From positions 124,001 to 188,000 of the forward strand of contig VZSE01014941.1 of NCBI GenBank assembly GCA_013398275.1: a stretch of 64,000 nucleotides of DNA, in the 5' to 3' direction. Under the pieces are notes generated by a model. That model was not told the DNA's origin, made no database searches, and saw nothing but the letters and a program-made list of their open reading frames with translations. Shown one piece after another: positions 13,601-23,084 of the stretch. Position numbers and translations under genes: made by a program. How positions within the stretch are numbered: position 1 is the first letter of the stretch; each line of letters begins with the position of its first letter. Source of the stretch: Promerops cafer. Lineage: Eukaryota; Chordata; Aves; Passeriformes; Nectariniidae.

Positions 13601-16600
13601 AGGTCAGGTTGCCCTGAGTAACCTGATCTAGCAGAAGGTGTTCTGCTCATGGCAGGGGATTGGCCTGGATGACCTTTAAAGGTCTCTTCCAGCCCAAACC
13701 ATTCCGTGATTCTGGCCTGCTCTTACTGCCTGGGAGAACACAACAGATGGATAAAGGAAAGGGCCCAAAAAGCAGCCACAAGGGGCAGCTACAGGAAGAT
13801 TCGGGTTTGGGGGCTGTGAACAGACACATCTTGGGGAGCAGGGCTGAGGGGCAGGAGGTAGTGGAAGAGGTTCAGAGAAAGATGACCAGGGAAAGAAGAA
13901 AGGACAGCAGACACACTTACTTATAAAGAGGTTGGAAAATGTTCTTGGTCAAGAAAAACTAATGTCCTGCTCTGTTGGTTACAGAGCAGCAGAAAATATT
14001 TCAGGCAGGAAACATAGAGACAGCCACAGCAGCACAGTTGAGGGCAATTCCAAGCTTCTACAATAAACAGGGAAGATGTGGAATTTCTGCTGTGCCACTA
14101 AAGTTTGCAGCAGAATTTTTTGCAGTTTTTCAAGGATGTAGTTTCCCCTGAGATCTATAAACTAATTGTCCAATTCTCTAAGAAATGCCATGGAGAATTG
14201 TTGCACAGAATTTTCTCTCTGAGAGGGATTTCAAACATCAGGCAAGAAAATACACTGGTCAGCCAGCACTTGGCAAATCTGACCCACATGAACACGTGTT
14301 TCTCACCCTCCTCCTTAGCTGCTGACACAGGCAAGGACATCATTCCAGTGTCAGAAGGAGCAGCTGCTTTTGAGAACAGGAGGCAGACGAGGAACACTAA
14401 TAAAGGGAGTACTTGTGTTGTAACCAGTGCCATCCCTGACACAGTCCAGACTCCAAATGCACAAACTTTTTCTTGCAGTAATAAAGGAAACCTTTTATAT
14501 GCTGTGTTTCTACCACATGCTCAAAACACCTGTATTGTTAGATCTCCTCATCACCCACAAACAAAAAACAAAGCCACTCCTGATGGGCAGCTGATCTTTG
14601 GACTTCTGTTTTAAAAGAGGTGGAGGGCTTTTTTTGATGAATGGACTTCTGTGTACACAAACTACTGTAATTTTGATTTTGAACATTACCTTAAAGCAGC
14701 CCAGTCACCTTATTAAACACATCCAAGGCAGACAGAACACACATGTACTCCCATGCCTTTTGTGGGTCTAAAGATGAAGCAGGTGGAAGCATTAGGAGCA
14801 GAAACAAGAGAATTTCACTAGGAGCTTGAACAGCAATGAGTGGAATTAATGCCCATAATTATAAACCAAAGGCTGATAGGAACAACAATCCCCTGTCCCC
14901 TGTGCATCCTTCTTCAGGGAATGCTTTGCCACTGTTGTTTCTGTGCCATAAGAGGCATTGATGGTGATGCTCACAGTCCTGACAAGTGGAGACACTTTCT
15001 TCCTTTTCAATTTATCTGTAGCAGTGACACCTTTTATTCCTGTAAATATGTTATTTTCAGGCTCTCTTTTGTGGAGGTGAGTTGTCATTATTAACTCCAC
15101 TGTCTCAAGGACTGACAAAGAGCAATCTGGAGCCCTGACAAGGGTCTAATCATGGTTTTATAATGTTATCTTGTGGCACTTTGTGACAGCTTTCACACCC
15201 TTAGTTCTCATAACTTACTCACTGTATGCACTTCAGCATGGAGTGTTCAACATTCTGTTAGTAATTCTTCCCAAGCATGTGAAGTTAAATTAAATCAATT
15301 AAGTTAAACTGAAATTTGGAGAACAATAAAGCCACAGATATCCCTGCGCTGAGCTATTCTGCTTCAGGTACCAATGGCACACACCTGTTCCAGTGCTGCT
15401 GATACACCCACTCAGCAGTCACCTCAAGTGTTAGACACACAACCAATCCTTAACAAAACAAATCTCAATTCAGCAAGAGACTGAGTATTTACCACCAGAC
15501 CTTTTTTTTATACCCGTTCCAAAACAACAGCATCCAGCTGTTTCCAGGGCAGAAGATGCCTGAAAGATCCTCAGTCTCTAAGCTGGGCTTGCAAGAGGTC
15601 CTGTGTTTGCACACACCTGTGCAGTGCTGACACACAGAGTGAGGCTGGGAGTCCACATACTTCTACACAATTTCATGCTCCCTGTACCTGGGCAGCTTTG
15701 TGTTTACCTGTCTTGTGTCTATCATAGAATCATAGAAAGGCCTGTGTTATAAGGGACCTTAAAGATCATTCAGTTCCAACCCCCTTTTCATGGGTAGGGA
15801 CACCCTCCACTGGAACAGGTTGCTCAGAGCTGCACCCAACCTGGCCTTGGACACTTCCAGCAATGGGGTATTGACGTGTTCTACAGGCAACCTTGGCCAC
15901 AACATGTTTCTGGTGTGAAAAGGACAGATTCTCTTCCAGGTATTTTAACATTATTAAGAAAGTTAAAATACACTGTTTCATTTGCCTCCTGAAGGCACCA
16001 GCTAGAGCACTACGCACGAATTCTGCCTTACCCCCTGCACTGCTTCACAATAATTCGTAGGTATCCTTGAGGAAAAATTTTGTAGTGATGGCAGCCTTCT
16101 GTTTTGGTTGCTGTGATAAGATTACCATCTTGTCTATTTAGCCTGTACTAGTAGTATTGATAACCCTGAAACAGCACATCAGCATTGCTGTCATTGCCCT
16201 CTCTGGCAAAGCCTTTTTGGTTACTTATGTAGAGGGTTATCTGTCTCTCCCTGTTCTGTTCTGTTTGAGCTGCAACAAGAGCTCAAACTGCCCCAAAGCA
16301 GTTGCCAGATCACAGAATCAGTGAGGTTAGAAAAGACCTCTGAGACCATCGAGTCCAATCTCGATGACCGATCACCACCGTGTCAGCCAGACCATGGCCC
16401 TGAGTGCCACATCCAGCCTTTCCTTAAACACCTCCAGGGACAGCGACTCCACCACCTCCCTGGGCAGCCCATTCCGATGTCTAATCAGCCTTTCTGTGGA
16501 GAAACTCCTCCTGGCGTCCAGCCTAAACCTCCCCTGGCGCAGCTCTGGCCTCAGCTCCTCCCGTCCGTCCGCACTGCACCCTCACCCCGNCCCGAACCGC

Positions 16601-16856
16601 TCATACCGAACCCTCTATCCGGAACCGTCTATCCCGAACCGCTCCATCCTGGACCCTCCATCCCGAACCCTTCATCCCGAACTGCTCATCCCGAACCCTC
16701 TATCCCGAACCGCTCCATNCACGCCCGGGACCGCCCCCGGCACGGCCCCCGCGGCCCCGCAGCTCTGGGGCAGTGCGGGAGGGCGGGCAGGAGGCGGCCC
16801 AGGCGGTCACTCACGTTGCGGCGGCGGGAGAAGCCGGGCAGCAGCGGCAGCGCCAT
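4492..16856 (-). CDS. EFHC2: EFHC2, 5' portion (coding exons 1-3), gene continues off the left edge
   Basis: EFHC2 (EF-hand domain-containing family member 2) is a DM10-domain protein; EFHC1/EFHC2-type proteins are microtubule inner proteins of ciliary and flagellar doublets. Three coding exons are visible, joined at 16856-16815, 9168-8983 and 4642-4492, and give residues 1-126 plus one base of codon 127. The start MALPLLPG, the FHRSQ block, the WIAFDKQ end of exon 2 and the YPEDDTIQV block of exon 3 match EFHC2 better than EFHC1. Exon 3 opens the first of the three DM10 domains. The remaining DM10 domains and the C-terminal EF-hand region are not present. All splice sites are GT/AG and phases agree (0, 0, 1). 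Introns are 7646 and 4340 bp. I searched 1-4491 for exon 4 and found no match. Confidence 0.93.
4643..8982 (-). other. EFHC2 intron 2
   Basis: The 4340-bp intron between exons 3 and 2. No additional exon is recognised. The only structured element I see is the A/C-rich low-complexity tract near 8346-8455. Confidence 0.85.
8346..8455 (+). repeat. A/C-rich low-complexity tract (CAAA-like)
   Basis: About 110 bp made almost only of A and C, with degenerate CAAA and CCAAA units. It produces spurious lysine/threonine-rich frames on one strand and a phenylalanine-rich frame on the other. It may be an old poly(A)-derived simple repeat. Confidence 0.8.
8983..9168 (-). CDS. EFHC2: EFHC2 coding exon 2
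   Basis: This exon is 186 bp and encodes exactly 62 codons, residues 15-76. The acceptor is TTTTGACAG before 9168 and the donor is GTATGT after 8983. It starts [10 protein letters not shown] and ends [10 protein letters not shown]. The FHRSQ motif near the start and the W-[IV]-AFDKQ motif at the end are hallmarks of EFHC1/EFHC2 N-termini. The middle of the exon is less conserved. It contains no recognised domain and leads into the first DM10 domain. Confidence 0.93.
13240..13713 (+). mobile_element. CR1 LINE 3' fragment, in EFHC2 intron 1 (antisense to gene)
   Basis: Typical CR1 3' sequence in sense orientation. In order: the block with AGGACAGGCTGAGAGAGTTGG, the GACAAGGGGTTATAG block, GGTTGCCCAGAGAGGTGG, and the 3' end CCAAACCATTCCGTGATTCT. 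It is 5'-truncated, as most CR1 copies are. Confidence 0.93.
15722..15895 (-). mobile_element. CR1 LINE 3' tip, in EFHC2 intron 1
   Basis: It starts with the reverse complement of the CR1 tail (ATCATAGAATCATAGAAAGG), then AAGGGACCTTAAAGATCATT and CTGGCCTTGGACACTTCCAG. It is heavily 5'-truncated at about 170 bp. Confidence 0.92.
16311..16565 (-). mobile_element. CR1 LINE 3' fragment close to EFHC2 exon 1
   Basis: Antisense CR1: CACAGAATCAGTGAGGTTAG, then CCACATCCAGCCTTTCCTTA, CTGGGCAGCCCATTCC and CAGCCTAAACCTCCCCTGGC. It ends just before the first N at 16590, about 250 bp inside intron 1. Confidence 0.92.
16815..16856 (-). CDS. EFHC2: EFHC2 coding exon 1
   Basis: The ATG at 16856-16854 sits in a good context (GCC before ATG, G after). 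It encodes 14 residues, [14 protein letters not shown], followed by the donor GTGAGT at 16814-16809. The first eight residues equal the mammalian EFHC2 N-terminus as I remember it; the RRR run afterwards differs. The exon lies in a CpG island. It ends in phase 0 and joins exon 2, which also begins in phase 0. Confidence 0.9.
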
Positions 16857-16903
16857 GGCCGCCCCTCAACCGCCGCCGCCGCTGCGCGGAGAGCGCGCGG
16901 CGC

Positions 16904-16911
16904 TGACGTCA
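16904..16911. promoter_or_regulatory. Full palindromic CRE (TGACGTCA), proximal
   Basis: A perfect 8-bp CREB/ATF palindrome, 48-55 bp upstream of the EFHC2 ATG. It forms the first half of a regular 8-8-8 arrangement with the second site. Confidence 0.75.
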
Positions 16912-16919
16912 TGCGGCCG

Positions 16920-16927
16920 TGACGTCA
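16920..16927. promoter_or_regulatory. Full palindromic CRE (TGACGTCA), distal
   Basis: A second perfect TGACGTCA, separated from the first by the 8-bp spacer TGCGGCCG, 64-71 bp upstream of the ATG. A GGGGCGGGG box (16929-16937) follows two bases later. Confidence 0.75.
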
Positions 16928-16928
16928 C

Positions 16929-16937
16929 GGGGCGGGG
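16929..16937. promoter_or_regulatory. GC box (Sp/KLF type)
   Basis: GGGGCGGGG next to the distal CRE in the EFHC2 promoter. It is a common proximal-promoter element of CpG-island genes. Confidence 0.6.
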
Positions 16938-17069
16938 AGAGGCGCGGGGGGACCGCGGGGGCTCATCCCGAACCGCTCATACCGAACCCTCTATCCGGAA
17001 CCGTCTATCCCGAACCGCTCCATCCTGGACCCTCCATCCCGAACCCTTCATCCCGAACTGCTCATCCCG

Positions 17070-17342
17070 NNNNNNNNNNNNNNNNNNNNNNNNNNNNNNN
17101 NNNNNNNNNNNNNNNNNNNNNNNNNNNNNNNNNNNNNNNNNNNNNNNNNNNNNNNNNNNNNNNNNNNNNNNNNNNNNNNNNNNNNNNNNNNNNNNNNNNN
17201 NNNNNNNNNNNNNNNNNNNNNNNNNNNNNNNNNNNNNNNNNNNNNNNNNNNNNNNNNNNNNNNNNNNNNNNNNNNNNNNNNNNNNNNNNNNNNNNNNNNN
17301 NNNNNNNNNNNNNNNNNNNNNNNNNNNNNNNNNNNNNNNNNN
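17070..17342. other. Assembly gap (273 N)
   Basis: A run of N inside the 14-bp minisatellite; the true array length is unknown. Isolated single Ns at 16590 and 16719 mark further joins nearby. Confidence 0.99.
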
Positions 17343-17559
17343 CGAACCGCTCCACCCTGGCCCTCTCTCCCCGACCGCTCCATCCCGAACCGCTCATCCC
17401 GGACCCTCAACCCCGAACCGCTCCATCCCGGGATATGGCCCGGGGGCATGCAGGCAGGTCCCGGCTTTCCTCCGCAGGAGCCCCGGCCCCACCAAGTGCG
17501 GGGGGTGCCTCAGGGTGGGCCCAGAGTCAGCAGTAGCAAAGTAGAAATAAATCCTTTCT

Positions 17560-17730
17560 TATTTCTATATATATAATTAATTAATATATATAATTATAGA
17601 AATAGATCTAAATATTATGTGTATATATATATTTATTATGATATAAAAGCACATAATATAGAAATGTATTGTAATATATAAAATATATATAACATATATT
17701 TATATAACATTTATTACACAATATTATTTA
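17560..17730. repeat. AT-rich TATA-type low-complexity tract
   Basis: About 170 bp of nearly pure A/T with many TATATA and ATATAT runs and short palindromes. It begins just over 100 bp from the GC-rich minisatellite. Confidence 0.85.
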
Positions 17731-17825
17731 CTGAATGCTAAATACATATTAAATCCGGCACTAGCACACACTAAATCAATTTCTTCCATTTTTCAGGATT
17801 AATGGCCATTTTCTTAATGAGAAAT

Positions 17826-18186
17826 TTGGAGAAAAGGAGACTCAAGGGTGACCTTATGGCTCCCTACAACTCCCTGACAGCAGGCTGTGGCCAGGTGGGG
17901 GTCAGGCTCCTCTCCCAGGGAACAAGTGACAGAGGAGAGAACATTGTTTAAAGCAGTGCCAGGGGAGGTTTAGGCTGGACATCTGGAAGAATTCTTTTCC
18001 CAGAAGGGGTGATAAGACATTGGAACGGGCTGCCCAGGTGGTGGTGGAGTCACCATCCCTGGAGGTGTTTAGGAAAGGCTGGATGTGGCACTCAGGGCCA
18101 TGGGCTGGGTGACACGGTGGTGTTTGGTCAGAAGTCAGACTCGATGGTCTCAGAGGTCTTTTCCAACCTAAAGGATTCTGTGAAAA
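17826..18186 (+). mobile_element. CR1 LINE 3' fragment
   Basis: Sense CR1: AAAAGGAGACTCAAGGGTGA, then GGAGGTTTAGGCTGGACATC, GGCTGGATGTGGCACTCAGG, and a 3' end with GGTCTCAGAGGTCTTTTCCA followed by AAGGATTCTGTGA. Confidence 0.93.
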
Positions 18187-19296
18187 TTTACCTCAGGCCC
18201 AAAGCTTTGCCTTGTCCCCTTGCTCTCTCCCACCTGGTGAGGAGCAGTGACTTCACTGGACATGGTGCCCTCCAAATGTCTCTGGAACTGGGGTCACAGA
18301 TGGGACAAATCCCACTGCATTTGCCATTTTCTGCACCAATTAATTTTTAATGTTTTTTGTTTTGTGACTTTAACACAGCACATTTTACTCTGGGGCCCTG
18401 TCAGGCTTGGGGGAGGGGAAGGTGGGATGCTTTTACAGCTTTTTGTTTGGTTTTTTTGCATTTTAGTCCACCGGGACGGGGAAACTGGGTCAGTGGGTTT
18501 CCACCTTCTGGTTTCCAAATGCTGTACTATGCATCTGCATTTGCATTTAGTGTGGAAAGGTAAACGTTTAAAATACATTTTAATTGAAAATTAGAGAAAC
18601 CATCATTTTAATCACATTCATTTCATACAGTGGGTGGTATTACGCAAAAATTTAAATTTCAAACAGAAAATACAGTGAGAGTTTCTCACGGATGGCTGGT
18701 AGGGGGAAGGGTTGTTTTTCTTTAATGGAAGTAACATTTTCCTTGTTAATAAGGGAGGATGCATTCCAGATCACTTCCAAAGCCAGTTCCAGAGAACAGC
18801 AGCCATGCTATGTTATGTTCCTCCATTTTACGTAAAGCTGTTCATTAATATGTTGGGGTTTTTTTAATTAGACTGTTTTTTACAGGAAAATTAGTTTATG
18901 GATAAAATAGGTTAAACTGAAATATTCCAGTTCTGATCTGCCATCACCCTGTCTCAGAGGAGCTGTGCTTCAGCTGCTGAATGTCCTTATTCTCATGGAC
19001 GGAGTGGATCTCCCCTGCCATATTTCATACTCTATGATGCATCAGACCATGAAATTCCCATAATGTGTCATCCCTCCTCCCCCAAACAGAGGCTCGTGGA
19101 ACAGCATGGGAGATGTGTTCAGTCTGAGCAAGCCTGGGAGAGACTCCCTGTCCAGTGCCCAGGGAGCATTTGTGCAGAATTCACTCTCTGAATTGGAATT
19201 TAGCCAAAAATGTTCTGATTTCCAAAACTGTCATTTATGGGAAAATTATTTTGGAGTTGTTTTGTTGTATTGGTTTGGTTTTTTGCCAGATGTTTG

Positions 19297-19356
19297 GGAA
19301 GGAAGGAAGGAAGGAAGGAAGGAAGGAAGGAAGGAAGGAAGGAAGGAAGGAAGGAA
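19297..19356 (+). repeat. (GGAA)15 microsatellite
   Basis: Sixty bases of uninterrupted GGAA, 15 perfect units. The absence of interruptions suggests it is young and probably length-polymorphic. It produces a KEGR-repeat frame that is not a protein. Confidence 0.98.
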
Positions 19357-20279
19357 TTGGTATCTCCTGTTTAGTTTTTTGGCTCACTGTGTAACAGCGT
19401 GGTTGAAGTGTCTTGGTATCCCCTCTGATATCAATACTAATCTGTTGTTCCAAGGTTTCAGGGAGTATTGGCAGAGGCTGCATCTGTAAAACATGCAAAG
19501 GAAACAGCAGCCCTGCTGGAGAAAGGTCAGTGAAATGCAGAGTATCAGTAGACTCCAGTGCATTTCCAGCAGCAAATCCTGTGAATCGTCCCTAAACCCT
19601 CAGGTCAAATCTTTCTGCACCTCTGCCTCCCCCACTAAAAAAGCCACGGGGGGCTGTAGAGAAGGGGAGCATCTTCCTTGTGCACCAAACCACCACTGCA
19701 GTTTGATGTTTTCTACCAGTCTTCAATCATTTTGTTTTCTTTCAAATGAAAAAAATAAATAATAAAATAGTATAATCTACTTTAGAACACAATTGCTTCT
19801 TTCTACATTACCTTCTCTTTGGGGTTTCTCTCACATGTTTATCTTTTTTGTTCCTTGCTGTATTCACTCAGTAGTACATACTGAGTGAAAACAAATTAAT
19901 TTTAATGCCTTTTCTGGGAAAAATGAAAGTACTCCAGGAAAACCAATTTTGATAAAAGCTTTTTATTAAATGAAGATTGTTAATGACAACAACAGTAAGC
20001 AGTTGGCAGTAGTAAATTAACCGTGTGTTCTGACTACTCTGCAGATGATAGTGGTGGGTGTACATAGGACTGCATTAGTTGTACAGTTCAAAGGAGGGAG
20101 AAAGCAGGAGGGAAGCTAAAGAAGGGGGAAAACATGGAAAATGCTGTCTTTGTGATAAAAAGACAGATATTATAGTCTCTTTGTGTTGGGATTGAGTTTT
20201 ACTGGCAAACTTGAAATGAGTAGGGGAGTAAAAATTGTAAAGTGAGCCACCCAAAACTTTCCAAAGAGGCTTAATTTAA

Positions 20280-20400
20280 AAACAAGCAAACAACAACAAT
20301 TAAAAAAAAAAAAAAAAACAAAACAAAACAAAAAAAAACCAAACTAAAAAAACCCCCCCAAAAAAACCAAAAAAACAACCCCAAAACACCGGCTTTCACT
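20280..20400 (+). repeat. A-rich low-complexity tract
   Basis: About 120 bp of A-rich sequence with AAAAC-type units and a C-run in the middle. It may be a decayed poly(A) tail or simple repeat; no retrogene body was recognised beside it. Confidence 0.75.
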
Positions 20401-22240
20401 CTGACCAAATGCTGCAGGCTCCAGGCTTAGTTCATTTCTCTGAGTGGAAGGCCAGATCTGACCATGTTGTGTCAGTTTAGAATAGGAAAATTTAGAAATA
20501 AGAGGAAACCAAGAAGGTTTGACTAAAATCAGCATAATTTAGTGTTGCTTGTCTGTGAAGACATGTCTCTGCTTCTGTCATATGTGTGACTTATCCTCTT
20601 CCTGGGACTGGTTTTACAGGCCATGTTAAGGCTGGGCTGCCCAAAATCAGATTGTTCCCAGGCTTTCCAGTTTAAAGTCAGGTATGACCCTACATGGATC
20701 ATTGTACAGCACACTAAAACCTGAACCAAAATTGAATTGTGACATACACTTAATTAGGTACCAGGAATTAAGACTGGAAAATTACTACCTATTAATACTC
20801 TCTTAGGCCTGTCTTAGAAAAATATTGCATGCTGTAAGAGGCATTGCAGAAGTCATAGAGGGGATTGGATTAGGGGAAGCAAACACAGCCCTGCCTGTGG
20901 CCAGCTCGTGTTGGGGGAAGGAGGGCAAACCCCAATGCTGCTGCTCATTGTGGTGCACTGTGGGTCAGCTGCTACCTTCAGTGAACAGTCCTAGAAATAT
21001 TGATTCCTTCTGTTTTCCCGTGTCTTTTATTACCTCATTCATTTTGTTTCTACCAGTCAATGAACATGTAGCCCATGAAGATAATTCTTCAGTGGCCAGA
21101 AAACAAGGCTGAGACCACAGTATTGGGCTGCAGCTGTGGAGTGCTCCAGACAACCCACATGGGGAAGATCTGGCACCTTTGTGGCCTTGGGTCTGTGCTG
21201 GCCATGTGCCTGGGGGATACTTGGTGCATCATTCCTGCAGCTGCCTCCTGCCCCAGGAAGGCAAAGTGGAAATAGTGAATTTCCACATCTCATGGCCTGT
21301 AACCTTTTCCTCCTGGCAATGCCATGGAGGAGAGGAGAACAGAGAAAGTTACAGCCATTTGGGTCTCACTGGAAGGTCTCCTTAGCTGGAATGACCTTTC
21401 CATGGCCAATTGCTCCAATTCAGCCTGCTCCACCAGGGCACATTTGCACATGAGCCACTCAGTGAGATGTGCCAGGCCCTTTGGGGACAGAGGTATTGGG
21501 CAGGGATGAGGGATGGAGGCACAGTGTCCCCTCAGGTGCTGCCTGCCTGGCACAGCCTGTGTGTGAGGGGCCCTGCAACAGGCTGGTTTTCCTGTCCTTG
21601 TGTCCCCACCCCATCACCCCATCCCACAAACCCCTCAGCCTCTGGAGACTTGACGGAAGAAGGCTCTGTCTCACAGAACAAGCTCGGTGGGAAAGTTTCA
21701 CTTTGCTGCGCCTGTTTGAAGTGTTTTGAAGTTCCTACTCATCTGATACGTGGCTCTTTTACATAAGGTGTGAGCTTCTCAGGGGATATTTGCAATCAGC
21801 CTGACTTCCGTGTCATGGAAGTCAGGGAGGCTATGAGGGACGGCTTCCCTAAGTCCCCCACACTTCTGAAAGTACATGAAAAGAGAAATATTCTGGGCCT
21901 GGTAGATACCTTTGAGTTGCCCCCGCTGCATATATTCAGTGAGATCTGCATCAGGGAGTAGCTGTTCAGTTCCTCTTCACCCTCCTTATGTGGGCTGATT
22001 TGAGATGCAGGCACACTGGTAAAATGAACTTAACAGAAAAGCCTCTAATTTAATTCAGAGCGGAATGCAGATTTTTTTTCTCAATGAAGCTATAGATATG
22101 CATTTAATACAGCATGCAGTAGTTGCTGGGAAGAGTTGGAAAAACTTGTAAGACACCTAACACTGATGGGAATGAAGTATGAACATGGAGCTTGGCAGCA
22201 ACGTAACCAAACGTCAAAGTGCAGCTGAGGCTTCCCAGTT

Positions 22241-22315
22241 GTGTCACCTCTGCAAGAGCCAAGCAGTGTCACCTCTGCAAGAGCCAAGCAGTGTCACCTC
22301 TGCAAGAGCCAAGCA
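22241..22315 (+). repeat. Three perfect tandem copies of a 25-bp unit
   Basis: A 25-bp unit beginning GTGTCACCTCTGCAAGAG repeats three times without a mismatch (22241-22265, 22266-22290, 22291-22315). The perfect identity implies recent expansion or gene conversion. Confidence 0.97.
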
Positions 22316-23022
22316 CGCCTTCCTCCCTCCAGATAACATCACTTCTAGGGTGAGGACAAATCGCTTGGGAGCACAAAGCCCCCGAGGCAGGGAGGCACAG
22401 TGACTCTCACAGCCCAGACAGTCCCACGAAAGTCAGGGAGATGCTGCTGTCACTCAAGTGCAGCACCCAGACCCCTGCCAGACACTGCAGAACGAATGGG
22501 GAGCTGCTCTCATGGGGACAATCAAGGGGGGAGGCAGCTATTACCCTCCTGGCTGTACTTATTTCCCTCCCTTCACTCCTGACCTGTTTGGGATGTCAAT
22601 GGGACTGAACTTATGCAGGTCAAACATTTCCTGACTTTCCTCTCACGCTGCCTTTCTGACAAAAACGAGGGGTTTGGCTCAGCAGAAGTGTCAATACACC
22701 TTCCCTCCTTTCCACCAGGGGTGTAACTTGCCAGTAGCCTGACTCTCCATTATCAAAGCTCTCTCATCCAGCCCTTGGCTGGCACAACAAGCCCCTAAGA
22801 AACCCCAGCCCTGGCTCAGTTCATCCAGACTTACCAGTCTGATCCCTTCTGCCTAGGAAAATTCTTGCAAGTTGCCTTGAGGATACGCCATCAGCTGAGG
22901 CTGCATGACTGATCAATTCCTCCCTCTTCTCCCATCCTCCATTTTCAAGCTTCATCTTTGTAGCTGATGGATAAAACAACAAAAAAACCCCCCCAGCCAT
23001 ATTTAAAAAAATTCCCATGGCA

Positions 23023-23084
<62 letters not shown>
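23023..23084 (+). repeat. (ATAG)15.5 microsatellite
   Basis: 62 bp of uninterrupted ATAG (GATA class). It is the source of the YLSI-repeat frame on the minus strand. Confidence 0.98.

Larger units (their letters stand above)
9169..16814 (-). other. EFHC2 intron 1
   Basis: The 7646-bp first intron. It holds three CR1 fragments (13240-13713, 15722-15895, 16311-16565), which take up much of its promoter-proximal end. No further exon is recognised; the 169-codon open frame at 14105-14614 has no family features. Confidence 0.85.
16720..16966 (-). promoter_or_regulatory. EFHC2: EFHC2 CpG-island promoter region
   Basis: About 250 bp of very GC- and CpG-rich sequence enclosing the EFHC2 start codon. 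Upstream of the ATG on the minus strand are two perfect TGACGTCA palindromes and a GGGGCGGGG box. No TATA box is apparent. The transcription start cannot be placed from sequence alone. Confidence 0.8.
16591..17430. repeat. 14-bp-period minisatellite with N gap
   Basis: Units of 14 (rarely 15) bp of the form CCCGAACCGCTCAT, with variants such as CCGGAACCGTCTAT and CCTGGACCCTCCAT. They occur at 16591-16718, 16967-17069 and, after the gap, about 17343-17430. The first 103 bp of the left array (16591-16693) are identical to 16967-17069. EFHC2 exon 1 and its promoter sit between the two arrays. The period is not a multiple of three, so the long frames across it are artefacts. Confidence 0.92.

Noticed and set aside
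14105..14614. 169-codon frame in EFHC2 intron 1
   Set aside because: No domain, no splice support, odd composition and located within an intron; it has the look of a chance frame.
16904..16927. The paired TGACGTCA sites as part of the minisatellite
   Set aside because: They lie in unique sequence between the two arrays and do not follow the 14-bp unit.
16321..17544. Open frame of 407 codons (and related frames at 16364-16906 and 16919-17536)
   Set aside because: It runs through an antisense CR1, the 14-bp minisatellite and the N gap. Its length comes from repeat composition and unknown bases, not from a gene.
19106..19489. 127-codon frame containing a KEGR-type repeat
   Set aside because: The repeat is the (GGAA)15 microsatellite read in frame.
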